From contig NZ_CP012661.1 of assembly GCF_001620265.1 (NCBI RefSeq), forward strand, positions 434,001-498,000: a stretch of DNA of 64,000 nt, given 5' to 3'. Below are positions 18,835-27,995 of this stretch, piece by piece; position 1 is the stretch's first letter; each line of letters opens with the position of its first letter. The notes beneath the pieces are model-generated. The model made no database searches, had not been told where the DNA came from, and saw only the letters and a program-made list of their open reading frames with translations. The translations under genes and the position numbers were made by a program. Origin of the DNA: Frigidibacter mobilis. Its GTDB lineage: Bacteria; Pseudomonadota; Alphaproteobacteria; Rhodobacterales; Rhodobacteraceae.

Positions 18835-19583
18835 AGCACCTCTATCCTGTCGCCCGGCGCGATGCGCCCCGGCGAAATCACTACGGCGTAAACGCCAAAA
18901 TCCTGCGCCCCGACCACAGCCCGCAGCCCGGCCAGCGTATCGGCATCGACCTTGCCCGTCGCGGGGTTGGCCGTGGTCGCCTTGCAGCGCCCGATCCGCT
19001 CTTCGACCCGTAGCAGCGCTGCACCGATGCGCACCTCACGCCCGATCCAGTTCAGTTCCGCGAAGGGTTCAAACCCCTCCAGCCACAGATTGCCACGCCA
19101 GCGGTGGATCGACAGGTCCACCCCCATATGCTGGGCAAGCGCGGCATTGGAGCTCAAACTGTTGAGAGAAATCGACGGGAACTCGCTATCCGTCATCCCC
19201 CGCCCCGGCGCCGAAACCAGCGCCACCGGCCGAAAATCCCCCTCCGGGCTGATCGGCGCCAGCCACTCGATCAGCGCCGCGCCCTCACTCTCAGGCCGGA
19301 ACTCCAGCGGTGCAAGCGCAGGATGCGTCAACCGCATCACCCTCGCCGCCTCGTCATACCGCGCCTCGATGGCCATCAGCGCGGGGGTGCGCGCTCCGCG
19401 CTGGAACTGGCTGCAGGGGGTCCATCCTGGCGCATCGGCATCGAACTTCGAGCGCCCATGCGCCACCGCCCAGTGCCGGTCCCAGGGTAGGCACGCCCCC
19501 GCAGAAAGCAGCACGGACGCGAGAGCCTCGCGTCCGTGTGCCTTGATCGGGTGGCGGAAGATATGGGCCAGCGTGCCGGTCAT
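18831..19583 (-). CDS. MOSC-domain protein
   Basis: A 250-residue MOSC protein. MOSC domains transfer or carry sulfur for molybdenum-cofactor-linked chemistry. The N-terminal beta-barrel part starts MTGTLAHIFRHPIKAHG, and the core has the conserved cysteine in RIGRCKATTANPATG, where the sulfur would be carried. The start codon overlaps the yidC stop by four bases; a longer upstream frame would run into yidC and is unlikely. The real substrate is unknown. Confidence 0.88.
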   Translation of the reverse strand: MTGTLAHIFRHPIKAHGREALASVLLSAGACLPWDRHWAVAHGRSKFDADAPGWTPCSQFQRGARTPALMAIEARYDEAARVMRLTHPALAPLEFRPESEGAALIEWLAPISPEGDFRPVALVSAPGRGMTDSEFPSISLNSLSSNAALAQHMGVDLSIHRWRGNLWLEGFEPFAELNWIGREVRIGAALLRVEERIGRCKATTANPATGKVDADTLAGLRAVVGAQDFGVYAVVISPGRIAPGDRIEVL

Positions 19584-21481
19584 GCCTTCGGGCCAGGCTT
19601 CCGCGATTTGTCCGTCTTTGCAGGGACTTCGGGCTTGGCTGCCGCTGCTTTCGCCGCCTCCGCCTTTGCCGCCGCCTTCTTCTTGCTGAAGCCCGAGGCA
19701 ATGTTGCCGAAAAGATCCGGCCTGTGCCCGTGCATCGACATGATGAGGTATTGCTGCATGAAGGTGATGGTGTTGTTCGCAATCCAGTACAGCACCAACC
19801 CCGAGGCAAAGCCGCCCAGCATGAACATGAACACCCAAGGCATCCAGGCAAAGATCATCTGCTGCGTCGGGTCGGTCGGTGCCGGGTTCAGCTTTTGCTG
19901 GAACCACATCGAGATACCCAGCAGGATCGGCAGGATCCCCAGCGAGAAGATGAAGAACAGCGAGCCATGCTCGGGTGTCGCAAAGGGCAGCAGGCCGAAC
20001 AGGTTGAGGATCGACGACGGATCGGGCGCGGAAAGGTCACGGATCCAGCCGATCCAGGGCGCGTGGCGCAGCTCCAGCGTGACGAAGATCACCTTGTAAA
20101 GAGAGAAGAAAATCGGGATCTGCAGGAAGATAGGCAGGCAGCCCGAGGCCGGGTTGACCTTTTCTTTCTTGTAGAGCGCCATCATCTCCTGCTGGAACTT
20201 GGCCTTGTCCTCGCCGGTCTTTTCCTTCAGCTTTTCGACTTCGGGCTGCAGCTCCTTCATCTTCGCCATCGAGATGTAGGATTTGCGCGCCAGCGGGAAC
20301 ACCATTGCCTTGATTATCAGCGTCAGCAGGATGATCGACCAGCCCATGTTGCCGATGAAGCCATGCAGCCAGTGCAGCAGCATGAAGATCGGCTTGGTCA
20401 GGAAGAAGAACCAGCCCCAGTCGATGGAATCGACGAAGCGGTCGATCCCGACATCGTTCTGGTAGTGGCGGATCGTCTCCCACTCCTTGGCGCCGGCAAA
20501 CAGCATGGTCTGCACCTCGGCGGTGGCACCCGGTGCCACCTCCATCACCGGCAGGCGTGATTCGGTCTGGTAGATCTCGGCGCCCGGCACGTATTTCACC
20601 ACCGAGGTGAAGGCCTGTCCGGGCATCGGGGCCAGCGTCGTCATCCAGTACTTGTCGGTGAAGCCGATCCAGCCGTTTTCGGTGACTTCCGCCACCTCGG
20701 CATTGCCGGACTCGCGCTCGATCCGTTCCAGATCGGGCAGGTTCTTGTAGTCCATTTCTTGCAGCGCACCGTCTGTCATGCGCACCACGCCTTCATGCAG
20801 AACCCAGATCTTCTGGGTCTGCGGCTTGCCGTGGCGTGCGACGATGCCATAGGGGGCCATGCGCACGGCCGCATCGGTCGCGTTGCTGACCGATTGGGTT
20901 ACGGTGAAGAGGTAGTTGTCATCGACCGTGACCACTCGGCGGAAAGTCAGCCCGGCGCCATTGTCCCAGGCCAGCGTCACCGGCGTGGCTGGGGTCAGCG
21001 TCTCGCCGCTCTCCACCGACCAGACGGTGCGCGCATCGGGCACAGCGCCCGCGGCAAGCCCGCCCGCAGGGGCCCAGCCGTAGACGGCATAATAGGGCTG
21101 CGGCGCATTCGGTCCGCTGCCGCCCACCGGCGAGAGCAGGCGCACCAGCCCCGAGCCAGGCTCAAGCGTATCCTTGTAATCCTTCATCGACAGATCGTCG
21201 ATGCGTCCGCCGGCCAGCGACAGCGAGCCGGTCAGCCGCGGTGTGTCGATAGAAACGCGCGGCGCCGCAGCGGCTTCGGTGGCGGCGGCAGCCGCCTCGG
21301 CCACTGCCGGCGCATCGCCCGGCACCGCCGGGGGGGTGCCGCCATCGGCCTGCGTTGCCACGGCCACGGGTGTGGTCGGGTCCGCCGGCGGTACCGCCGG
21401 TGCGAAGACCGTGTACCAGACCAGGATCACCACGAAGGAGAGCACGGTCGCCAGAATGAGATTCTTGTTCTGATTATCCAT
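19580..21481 (-). CDS. yidC: Membrane protein insertase YidC
   Basis: Inserts proteins into the inner membrane, alone or with SecYEG. The 633-residue protein starts MDNQNKNLILATVLSFVVI (first membrane anchor). A large periplasmic domain follows, with an alanine-rich linker near residues 60-95. The conserved hydrophobic core begins GWGWFFFLTKPIF and includes KLKEKTGEDKAKFQQEM and NPASGCLPIFLQIPIF, with the positively charged groove. The C-terminus is basic (KKKAAAKAEAAK). Length is normal for gram-negative YidC. Confidence 0.97.
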   Translation of the reverse strand: MDNQNKNLILATVLSFVVILVWYTVFAPAVPPADPTTPVAVATQADGGTPPAVPGDAPAVAEAAAAATEAAAAPRVSIDTPRLTGSLSLAGGRIDDLSMKDYKDTLEPGSGLVRLLSPVGGSGPNAPQPYYAVYGWAPAGGLAAGAVPDARTVWSVESGETLTPATPVTLAWDNGAGLTFRRVVTVDDNYLFTVTQSVSNATDAAVRMAPYGIVARHGKPQTQKIWVLHEGVVRMTDGALQEMDYKNLPDLERIERESGNAEVAEVTENGWIGFTDKYWMTTLAPMPGQAFTSVVKYVPGAEIYQTESRLPVMEVAPGATAEVQTMLFAGAKEWETIRHYQNDVGIDRFVDSIDWGWFFFLTKPIFMLLHWLHGFIGNMGWSIILLTLIIKAMVFPLARKSYISMAKMKELQPEVEKLKEKTGEDKAKFQQEMMALYKKEKVNPASGCLPIFLQIPIFFSLYKVIFVTLELRHAPWIGWIRDLSAPDPSSILNLFGLLPFATPEHGSLFFIFSLGILPILLGISMWFQQKLNPAPTDPTQQMIFAWMPWVFMFMLGGFASGLVLYWIANNTITFMQQYLIMSMHGHRPDLFGNIASGFSKKKAAAKAEAAKAAAAKPEVPAKTDKSRKPGPKA

Positions 21482-22119
21482 CAGGGAGACACCGCCAGTG
21501 CTGCCAAGGTTCGGGGAGGTTCAACAGAAGGGGGCGACAAAGGTCAAGTGGTTTCGCGGAAACGACCAGCTGCGGGTGATGATGGGGCTTGGCCAGTGGC
21601 GGATGTGTTGGCGCGGAGCAGACTCACGCATCGGCCCCGGGATGAGGTCGGCCGGATCCGCCCCCGGGAGGGGGCGCTGACGGCATCGGGAGCGTCTATG
21701 CCGACATGGGTAAGCCCGCGCGGTTGCCGTGGCATCCGGGCTGTCATCGCGCGGAGTTTCCATCATAAGTCTGTCTGCCCAAGCCCCGCCCGTGCCGGAG
21801 ATGACCCGCAGAGAGGCAGTCTAGTGGCACAGTGGGCAACGGCCACACGGGCGCAGGCGAGCCTGGCGGTGCTTGCGGCAAGATGCGGGAGGATCACCTC
21901 CTTGCTGGCCGTCCTCTCGGGCGGAGTTTCCCCGGCGAGGGGCCCTGGGCCATTTGACTCCCACGGCAGGAACCCTGCTGGCGCCCGAGCTCCTGCCACA
22001 TCGGTGCGCCGTCACCGTGTTGTCAGCAGCGTCCGTGGATCGCTCCGCCGATCCGGGGCCTGTCGTACAGTCCTGCCTCAACCGGGTGGTTCTGGCAGCC
22101 CGATTTTGCGGCCAACTCT
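21482..22119. other. 638-base gap between yidC and the EAL-domain gene
   Basis: I see no gene, tRNA or clear promoter here. Frames on both strands are proline- and arginine-rich and look like chance open frames of GC-rich DNA. Near 21659-21679 there is a short GC-rich hairpin (CCGCCCCCGGGAGGGGGCG region). It presumably holds the yidC promoter close to 21482. Confidence 0.4.
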
Positions 22120-23670
22120 TCACCCCGTTCGGCGGCCGATGCGGGGTGGATGCGTAAGTTTCGCCCGGTGGCGTGACAGCCACGTTAGCGACGCATCCAA
22201 TGGCATCGGCCGGGCGATGCTGAAGCCCTGAACATGCCCGCAGCCCAGCTGTGCCAGCAGCGCATGTTCTCCGGTGGTCTCTACGCCTTCGGCCAGCGTC
22301 TGCAGTTCCAGCCGCTCTGCCATCGACAGGATGGCCGCCACCATCCGCTGCTGCGAGGGATCGATGTCCACCCGGGTCACGAAGCTGCGGTCTATTTTTA
22401 GGCGATGCACCTCGAAGCGGCGGATATTGGCGATCGAGGCATGGCCGGTGCCGAAATCGTCAAGGTCGATGCCGCACCCCAGCCGGGCCAGCGCTGCGAT
22501 ATTGCGCACGATGGCCTCGTTGCCGGTATCGGCAACAACCGATTCCAGGATCTCCACCGTCAGTCGCCGCGGTGCCAGTTCGAACCGGTCCAGTTCCCAT
22601 CTGATCCGGTCGGCAAGCCGGGGGTTGCGCAGGTCCTCTCTCGAAAAGTTGACGGCGACCACGGGCACCGACAGGCCGGCCTTGTCCCAGCTGCGAACCG
22701 CGCTCAGCGCCTGGAACAGCATGACCTCGCTCAACCGGGCCGACAGCCCGGCGTCCTGCATGACCGCAATGAAATCGGATGGTGGCAGAACTCCACGCTC
22801 GGGGTGTAGCCATCGGGCCAGCGCCTCGAAGCCCGAAACCTCTCCGGTGTCGGTGGACAGCTGCGGCTGGAAATACGCGACGATCTGTCCTGCCTCGAGG
22901 GCCGCCGCCGCCTCGGCCGCCAATGCGTCGCGGGCGATGCTCGCGCGCTGCAACTCGGCGGAGTAGGCCCGGATCGACCCGGGGCCTTGCTGACGCGCCT
23001 CTTCAAGGGCGGCTTCGGCGGCGCGCAGAAGCGACTCGCCCGTGCCCTGAGGGGCCCGGTTTTCCAGGCAAAAGCCCACAGAAACACGGATGTAGAGCGT
23101 GCGGGCTTCGATAGCCAGTGGCCGTTCCGCTGCGGCCTGCAGCCGCGCCGCGATCTGGCCGAGGCTTTCCAGATCGGTGTGACGTACCGTGCCGAGGGTC
23201 ACGGCAAATCGGGCGCCGTCCAGGCGCATCACCTGGTCGTGGTCGCGCAGGGTGCCCTGCAACCGCTCCGCAATGCGGCGCAGAACCTGGGTCCAGGCGG
23301 CATGGTCGTGCCGTTCCAGCAACTGTTCTGCCTCCTCAAGACACAGGACAAGGCAGCCGGTCGTGGTCCCGTCCTGCCGGCAGGTGGCTAGGGCGCAGTC
23401 CAGCGTCGTGACGGCGGTGTCGCGCAGCGGTAGGCCGGTGACATGATCGTGCCCCGGTGGGCAGGCGGTGCCCTGAAAGGCCGGGTCGGCGCGTGCGATG
23501 GCAACGGCTATCGGCAGCACCAGAGCCGCGGCCAGCAGCGCACCATCGCTGCCGAACCAGAAGGGTGCCAGCATCATCGCAGGAACGAAAGCCAGCATCT
23601 CGGGCCGGCGCAGCCGAGACGCAATCCGCATTGCCAACCCCGTTGCCGCCTTCGGGCCCCTGTCTGCCAT
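22120..23670 (-). CDS. EAL-domain c-di-GMP phosphodiesterase with degenerate GGDEF domain
   Basis: A 516-residue protein with two short hydrophobic N-terminal segments (residues about 23-60). A GGDEF-like domain follows (TGLPLRD ... RLDGARFAV), in which the catalytic GGDEF is replaced by LDGAR, so it should not make c-di-GMP. The C-terminal EAL domain retains EAL (GFEALARW), NFS, VEILES, DDFGTGHAS, LKIDRSF and AEGVET, the metal and catalytic residues of an active phosphodiesterase. I place the start at 23670 (MADRGPK), after a GGGGGGCAGG stretch. It interrupts the usual ttcA-yidC neighbourhood. Confidence 0.88.
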   Translation of the reverse strand: MADRGPKAATGLAMRIASRLRRPEMLAFVPAMMLAPFWFGSDGALLAAALVLPIAVAIARADPAFQGTACPPGHDHVTGLPLRDTAVTTLDCALATCRQDGTTTGCLVLCLEEAEQLLERHDHAAWTQVLRRIAERLQGTLRDHDQVMRLDGARFAVTLGTVRHTDLESLGQIAARLQAAAERPLAIEARTLYIRVSVGFCLENRAPQGTGESLLRAAEAALEEARQQGPGSIRAYSAELQRASIARDALAAEAAAALEAGQIVAYFQPQLSTDTGEVSGFEALARWLHPERGVLPPSDFIAVMQDAGLSARLSEVMLFQALSAVRSWDKAGLSVPVVAVNFSREDLRNPRLADRIRWELDRFELAPRRLTVEILESVVADTGNEAIVRNIAALARLGCGIDLDDFGTGHASIANIRRFEVHRLKIDRSFVTRVDIDPSQQRMVAAILSMAERLELQTLAEGVETTGEHALLAQLGCGHVQGFSIARPMPLDASLTWLSRHRAKLTHPPRIGRRTG

Positions 23671-23747
23671 GTTGCCTGCCCCCCAAGGTCCAGGCGCCGT
23701 CAGGCGCCTCTCTGCGGCAAGATTAGGCAAGGACTGTCAGCGCGAGG

Positions 23748-24629
23748 TTAATCGGGATCGACCAATTGCGGAGGATTCCCCGATGTGCTGGCGGTTTTGG
23801 GGCCCGGTGCGCGGGCCAGTCCCAGAAAATCGAAGATCGACGGGTCCAGCAGATGCGAGGGGCGCGTGTTCATCAGCGAGCGGAACATCACCTGCCGGCG
23901 CCCGGGGCTGCGCGCCTCCCAGCCATCGAGGATCTGCTTGACCTGCTGGCGCTGCAGCCCGTCCTGGCTGCCGCACAGATCGCAGGGGATGATCGGATAG
24001 GCCATCGCCGTGGCGAACTTCTCGCAATCGGCTTCGGCCACGAAGGCAAGCGGTCGATAGACGAACAGGTCCCCGTCCTCGTTCAGCAGCTTCGGCGGCA
24101 TCGTCGCCAGCCGGCCACCGTGGAAGAGGTTCATGAAGAACGTCTCGAGGATGTCGTCGCGGTGATGGCCCAGAACCACCGCCGAGCACCCCTCTTCCCG
24201 CGCAATCCGGTAGAGGTTGCCGCGCCGCAGCCGCGAGCAAAGCGCGCAATAGGTGCGCCCCGCGGGTACCTTGTCCATCACGATGGAGTAGGTGTCCTGA
24301 TACTCGATCCGGTGCGGCACGCCCATCTTTGCCAGAAACTCCGGCAGCACCGTCGCGGGAAAGCCGGGCTGGCCCTGATCGAGGTTGCAGGCCAAAAGGT
24401 CCACCGGCAGCAGCCCGCGCCATTGCAACTCATGCAGCACGGCCAGCAGCGTGTAGCTGTCCTTGCCGCCCGACAGGCAGACCAGCCAGCGGGCACCGCG
24501 CTCGATCATGCCATAGGTCTCGATCGCCTCGCGCACCTCGCGCACGAGGCGCTTGCGCAGCTTCTTGAACTCGGTGCTTGCCGGCGCGCCGTGGAACAGC
24601 GGGTGGATGTCGTCGTGATCGTCCAGCAT
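23748..24629 (-). CDS. ttcA: tRNA 2-thiocytidine synthetase TtcA
   Basis: Thiolates cytidine 32 of tRNA. The 293-residue protein has the PP-loop motif [10 protein letters not shown] near residue 54. It also has the cysteine pair in [11 protein letters not shown] and another in [10 protein letters not shown], which hold the iron-sulfur cluster and act in catalysis. [14 protein letters not shown] is the conserved family block. I chose 24629 (MLDDHDD) as start, four bases after the yidD stop. It is part of the rpmH cluster. Confidence 0.95.
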   Translation of the reverse strand: MLDDHDDIHPLFHGAPASTEFKKLRKRLVREVREAIETYGMIERGARWLVCLSGGKDSYTLLAVLHELQWRGLLPVDLLACNLDQGQPGFPATVLPEFLAKMGVPHRIEYQDTYSIVMDKVPAGRTYCALCSRLRRGNLYRIAREEGCSAVVLGHHRDDILETFFMNLFHGGRLATMPPKLLNEDGDLFVYRPLAFVAEADCEKFATAMAYPIIPCDLCGSQDGLQRQQVKQILDGWEARSPGRRQVMFRSLMNTRPSHLLDPSIFDFLGLARAPGPKTASTSGNPPQLVDPD

Positions 24630-24633
24630 GGGG

Positions 24634-24882
24634 CTAGTCCTGCGTGGGGGCTTCGGGCCGGGCGGGCGGAACCGGGTCATAGCCTTCGCCGCCCCAGGGA
24701 TGGCAGCGGCAGATCCGATGCGCGGCCAGATAGCCGCCCTTCACCCCGCCATGCAGGCGCAGGGCGTCCAGCGCGTATTCCGAGCAGGTGGGCTGAAACC
24801 GGCAGGACCGCCCGACCCAGGGGCTGAGCACCAGCCGGTAGGCCCGCACCGGCAGCGACAGGAGGTAGGCAAGCGGCGTCAT
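24634..24882 (-). CDS. yidD: Membrane protein insertion efficiency factor YidD
   Basis: An 82-residue small membrane-associated protein that helps YidC-dependent insertion. The conserved block [20 protein letters not shown] and [18 protein letters not shown] are both visible, with the family cysteines. Its ATG overlaps the rnpA stop by four bases. The gene order rpmH-rnpA-yidD is standard; here ttcA follows after four bases. Confidence 0.95.
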   Translation of the reverse strand: MTPLAYLLSLPVRAYRLVLSPWVGRSCRFQPTCSEYALDALRLHGGVKGGYLAAHRICRCHPWGGEGYDPVPPARPEAPTQD

Positions 24883-25421
24883 CGGCGGTGGTCCTTCGGC
24901 GGCTCCCGGACAGGTCCGCCGGGATCGGGCGCGCGGGAATTGCCGCGCGGGGCGGGGGCGGCGTGGATCTGCGTCAGGGCGCGGGCCAGGTCGGCCAGCA
25001 GATCGGCAAACAGCCGGTCCGCGGTGGCCCCGGGGCGTCCTACCAGGACATAGTCCCATCCGGCCCGGCCTGCCAGCGGCAGTACCGCGCGGGCGATCTC
25101 GCGCAGGCGGCGCTTGGCGCGGTTGCGGGCCACGGCATTGCCGATCTTCTTGGAGCAGGTATAGCCGATGCGGATCAGATCCGGCGGGGCGGGTTCATCC
25201 GCGCGCCGCTGCCGGGCCTGCAGCAGGAAGCCGGGCGCGCCCTGCCGCCGCGCCTGTGCTGCGCGCAGGAAATCGGGCCGGCGGGCCAGAACCTCGATCT
25301 GCACCGGACTCTGCACGGGGGCCTCGATCTGCACAGTCGCATCCTCCGGGCAAACGGAAACCGCCGGTTGCGGCCCCGGTTTCCGATCCTGTGGATCGGG
25401 GACGGGCGCGACCGGCGGCAT
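24879..25421 (-). CDS. rnpA: Ribonuclease P protein component
   Basis: Protein subunit of RNase P, which trims tRNA 5' leaders. The core contains [23 protein letters not shown], the RNR signature. With the ATG at 25421 (ribosome-binding site AAGGCAGGACAG) the product is 180 residues, longer than the usual 110-130, with a proline-rich extension at each end. The N-terminal extension contains a 30-base direct repeat (CCTCGATCTGCAC on the plus strand near 25292 and 25322). A later GTG inside the extension is possible as a start. Confidence 0.88.
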   Translation of the reverse strand: MPPVAPVPDPQDRKPGPQPAVSVCPEDATVQIEAPVQSPVQIEVLARRPDFLRAAQARRQGAPGFLLQARQRRADEPAPPDLIRIGYTCSKKIGNAVARNRAKRRLREIARAVLPLAGRAGWDYVLVGRPGATADRLFADLLADLARALTQIHAAPAPRGNSRAPDPGGPVREPPKDHRR

Positions 25422-25447
25422 AATCTGTCCTGCCTTGCGGCGGGAGA

Positions 25448-25582
25448 TCAGGCGCTGAGCGACTTGCGGCCCTGAGCGCGCCGGGCGTTCAGGATGCGGC
25501 GGCCGCCCTTGGTCGCCATGCGCGCACGAAAGCCGTGGCGGCGCTTGCGGACAAGGTTCGACGGTTGATAGGTGCGCTTCAT
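25448..25582 (-). CDS. rpmH: 50S ribosomal protein L34
   Basis: A 44-residue ribosomal protein beginning [20 protein letters not shown] and ending AQGRKSLSA, a near-perfect family match. It is the first gene of the minus-strand cluster and lies 26 bases upstream of rnpA. The promoter should lie in 25583-25700, although I cannot point to clear -35 and -10 boxes. Confidence 0.98.
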   Translation of the reverse strand: MKRTYQPSNLVRKRRHGFRARMATKGGRRILNARRAQGRKSLSA

Positions 25583-25814
25583 CGCGGTAACTCCGGTTCG
25601 GGCAGCGCGAGACCCTTTCGGGATTCGAGCGCCGTGTCATTCGAAGCCCGTCCTTTAGAGGGCGATGCCGGGCAAGTCAACGCGCCGGGGTGGATTTTTT
25701 GCTGCCGGGCGGCTCTGCAGGCAATCGGACCGCTGCATCAACCCCGCGTGAAGCCACTGGCAGCATGCCCCTGCAGCGCGCATGGTGGCGGTCAGGCAAT
25801 TTCAGGAGTGGCGC

Positions 25815-26546
25815 GTGACCGGAGGGCAGCAGGGCAAGACGGGGCGCCGCAACGCTCGGCTGGCGGTTCTGGCGGGGCTTGCGGTGCTGGCAGTGGCGGG
25901 CGCGCTGTTGCTGGGTGACAGGATCGGCCTGGATGCGCTGGCGGACCGGCGGCAAGAGCTGATCGGCTTTCGCGATTCTCATTACGGGCTGACGGTGGCG
26001 GGGTTCATGGCGGTCTATGCCGGGATCGTCAGCCTGTCGCTGCCCGGCGCCACGGTAATGACGCTGACGGGCGGCCTGCTGTTCGGGGTGTTCCCCGGCA
26101 CCTTCATCAACGCGGGTGCGGCGGGGACGGGGGCGGTGGCGCTGTTCCTGCTGGCGCGCTGGGGCGCGGGCAATGCGGCAGAGCGGCTGGCCGCAGCTGG
26201 CCCCGCGGCCCACCGGCTGATGGCCGGGCTGCGGCAGAACGAATGGTCGGTGCTGTTCGTGATGCGGCTGGTGCCGCTGGTGCCGTTCTTCGTGACCAAC
26301 CTTGCCGCGGCGACCCTTGCCGTGCGCCTGCACCGCTTCGTCATCTCCACCTTCCTGGGCATCTTGCCGGGGGCCTGGGTCTATACCTCGGTCGGCGCCG
26401 GTCTGGGCGAGGTGTTCGCGGCGGGCGGTCAACCGGACCTGGGCGCGATCTTCCGGCCGGGCGTGCTGATCCCGCTGCTGGCGCTGGCCGCGCTGGCAGC
26501 CCTGCCGATGCTGCTGCGCGCCCGCCGGAAAGGAGATGCCGCATGA
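25815..26546 (+). CDS. TVP38/TMEM64-family membrane protein
   Basis: A 243-residue inner-membrane protein of the TVP38/TMEM64 (SNARE-associated, DedA-related) group. Hydrophobic segments start near residues 16, 55, 85 and 160. The family block SLPGATVMTLTGGLLFG and the later MRLVPLVPFFVTNLAA are visible. The GTG at 25815 has an AGGAG six bases upstream and is preferred over an upstream in-frame ATG. Its last bases overlap the following flavin reductase gene (ATGA), a pairing common in this family. The physiological role is unknown. Confidence 0.85.
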   Translation: MTGGQQGKTGRRNARLAVLAGLAVLAVAGALLLGDRIGLDALADRRQELIGFRDSHYGLTVAGFMAVYAGIVSLSLPGATVMTLTGGLLFGVFPGTFINAGAAGTGAVALFLLARWGAGNAAERLAAAGPAAHRLMAGLRQNEWSVLFVMRLVPLVPFFVTNLAAATLAVRLHRFVISTFLGILPGAWVYTSVGAGLGEVFAAGGQPDLGAIFRPGVLIPLLALAALAALPMLLRARRKGDAA

Positions 26547-27961
26547 CTGCCCGGATCAAGGCCGACCTCTGCATCATCGGCGCCGGGTCTGGCGGACTGT
26601 CGGTTGCCGCAGGCGCCGCGCAGATGGGCGCGCGGGTGGTGCTGGTCGAGGGCGCGGCAATGGGCGGCGATTGCCTCAATGTCGGCTGCGTGCCCTCCAA
26701 GGCGCTGCTGGCCGCCGCCGCGCGGGCGCAGACGGTGCGGGCAGGGGGCATGGGCGTGGCAGGGATGGAGCCGCAGGTGGATTACGCCGCCGCAATGGCC
26801 CATGTCTCTGCGACCATTGCCACCATTGCCCCGCATGACAGCCAGCAGCGGTTCGAGGGCCTTGGCGTGCAGGTCATCCGCGCCTGGGGCCGCTTCGTCG
26901 GCCCCGATGCGCTGGAGGCCGGGGGCGTGCTGATCGCCGCCCGCCGTTTCGTGATCGCCACCGGCTCGCGCCCCGCGGTGCCGGGCATACCAGGGCTGAA
27001 GGGGGTGCCGTTCCTGACCAACGAGACGCTGTGGGCGCTGCGCGAGCTGCCAGAGCATCTGCTGGTGCTGGGGGGCGGCCCGCTGGGGATGGAGATGGCA
27101 CAGGCGCATCGCAGGCTTGGCGCGCGCGTCACGGTGCTGGATGGCGGCGCCGCGCTTGGCCGCGACGATCTCGAGGCCGCGGCGGTGGTGTTGGCGGCCC
27201 TGCGCGCCGAAGGGGTGGAGATCGTCGAGCGGGTGGAGATCACCCGCGCCGTGGGCCGCGCCGGCGCGATCACCTTGCAGGCCGGGGATGGGCGGGTCTT
27301 CGAGGGCTCGCATCTACTGGTCGCCACTGGCCGTGCGCCCAATGTCGAGCGGCTGAACCTGCCCGCTGCCGGGGTTCGCAGCGATGCGCGTGGGGTTCTC
27401 ACCGACAGCCGCCTGCGCAGCAGCAACGGCCGCATTTTCGCCATCGGCGATATCGCCGGGCGCGGGCAGTTCACCCATCTGGCGGGCTATCATGCCGGGC
27501 TGGTGGTGAGGCAGGCGCTGTTCGGGTTGCCCGCGCGGCTGCGGGACGATCACATCCCCCGCACCACCTATACCGACCCCGGCCTTGCGCAGGTTGGCCT
27601 GACCGAGGCGGAGGCCCGCAAGCAACATGGCGACAGGATCACGGTCGTGAAGGTGCCGGTGTCGGGCAATGACCGGGCGCTCGCGCAGGGGCACCGGGAC
27701 GGGTTCGTGAAGCTGATCGTGCACCGGGGCCGTGCCCTGGGCGTGACCATCGCCGCGCCGGAGGCGGGCGAGATCATCGCGCCTTTCGTGCTCGGCATCG
27801 CGGCGCGGCTCAAACTTTCTGCCTACACGTCGGCGGTTTACCCCTATCCGACCCTTTCGGAGCTTTCAAAGCGCGCGGCGAGCGCCTATTTCTCGCCCAA
27901 GCTCTTCGAAAACCCTTGGGTGAAGCGGGGGGTGCGGCTGACCCAGCGGCTGCTGCCCTGA
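26543..27961 (+). CDS. FAD-dependent pyridine nucleotide-disulfide oxidoreductase (class I)
   Basis: A 472-residue flavoprotein with an N-terminal FAD site (IIGAGSGGLSVAAGAA), the redox-active pair GGDCLNVGCVPSKALL, an NAD(P)-binding GGGPLGMEMAQ, and the C-terminal dimerisation domain. It resembles mercuric-reductase and dihydrolipoamide-dehydrogenase relatives. It lacks an N-terminal heavy-metal domain and the C-terminal cysteine pair of MerA, so a mercury role is unlikely. It overlaps the TVP38 gene by four bases. Its substrate is unknown; a linked membrane redox role is inference. Confidence 0.88.
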   Translation: MTARIKADLCIIGAGSGGLSVAAGAAQMGARVVLVEGAAMGGDCLNVGCVPSKALLAAAARAQTVRAGGMGVAGMEPQVDYAAAMAHVSATIATIAPHDSQQRFEGLGVQVIRAWGRFVGPDALEAGGVLIAARRFVIATGSRPAVPGIPGLKGVPFLTNETLWALRELPEHLLVLGGGPLGMEMAQAHRRLGARVTVLDGGAALGRDDLEAAAVVLAALRAEGVEIVERVEITRAVGRAGAITLQAGDGRVFEGSHLLVATGRAPNVERLNLPAAGVRSDARGVLTDSRLRSSNGRIFAIGDIAGRGQFTHLAGYHAGLVVRQALFGLPARLRDDHIPRTTYTDPGLAQVGLTEAEARKQHGDRITVVKVPVSGNDRALAQGHRDGFVKLIVHRGRALGVTIAAPEAGEIIAPFVLGIAARLKLSAYTSAVYPYPTLSELSKRAASAYFSPKLFENPWVKRGVRLTQRLLP

Positions 27962-27995
27962 CGACCCAGCCAAGAGGCGAGGCCAAAGGCGAGGA

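Noticed and set aside
21482..22119. Possible small genes in the yidC upstream gap
   Set aside because: Frames are low-complexity Pro/Arg/Ala-rich with no ribosome-binding sites.
26543..27961. Mercuric reductase
   Set aside because: The redox motif fits, but the N-terminal metal domain and the C-terminal vicinal cysteines are missing, and no mer genes are near.
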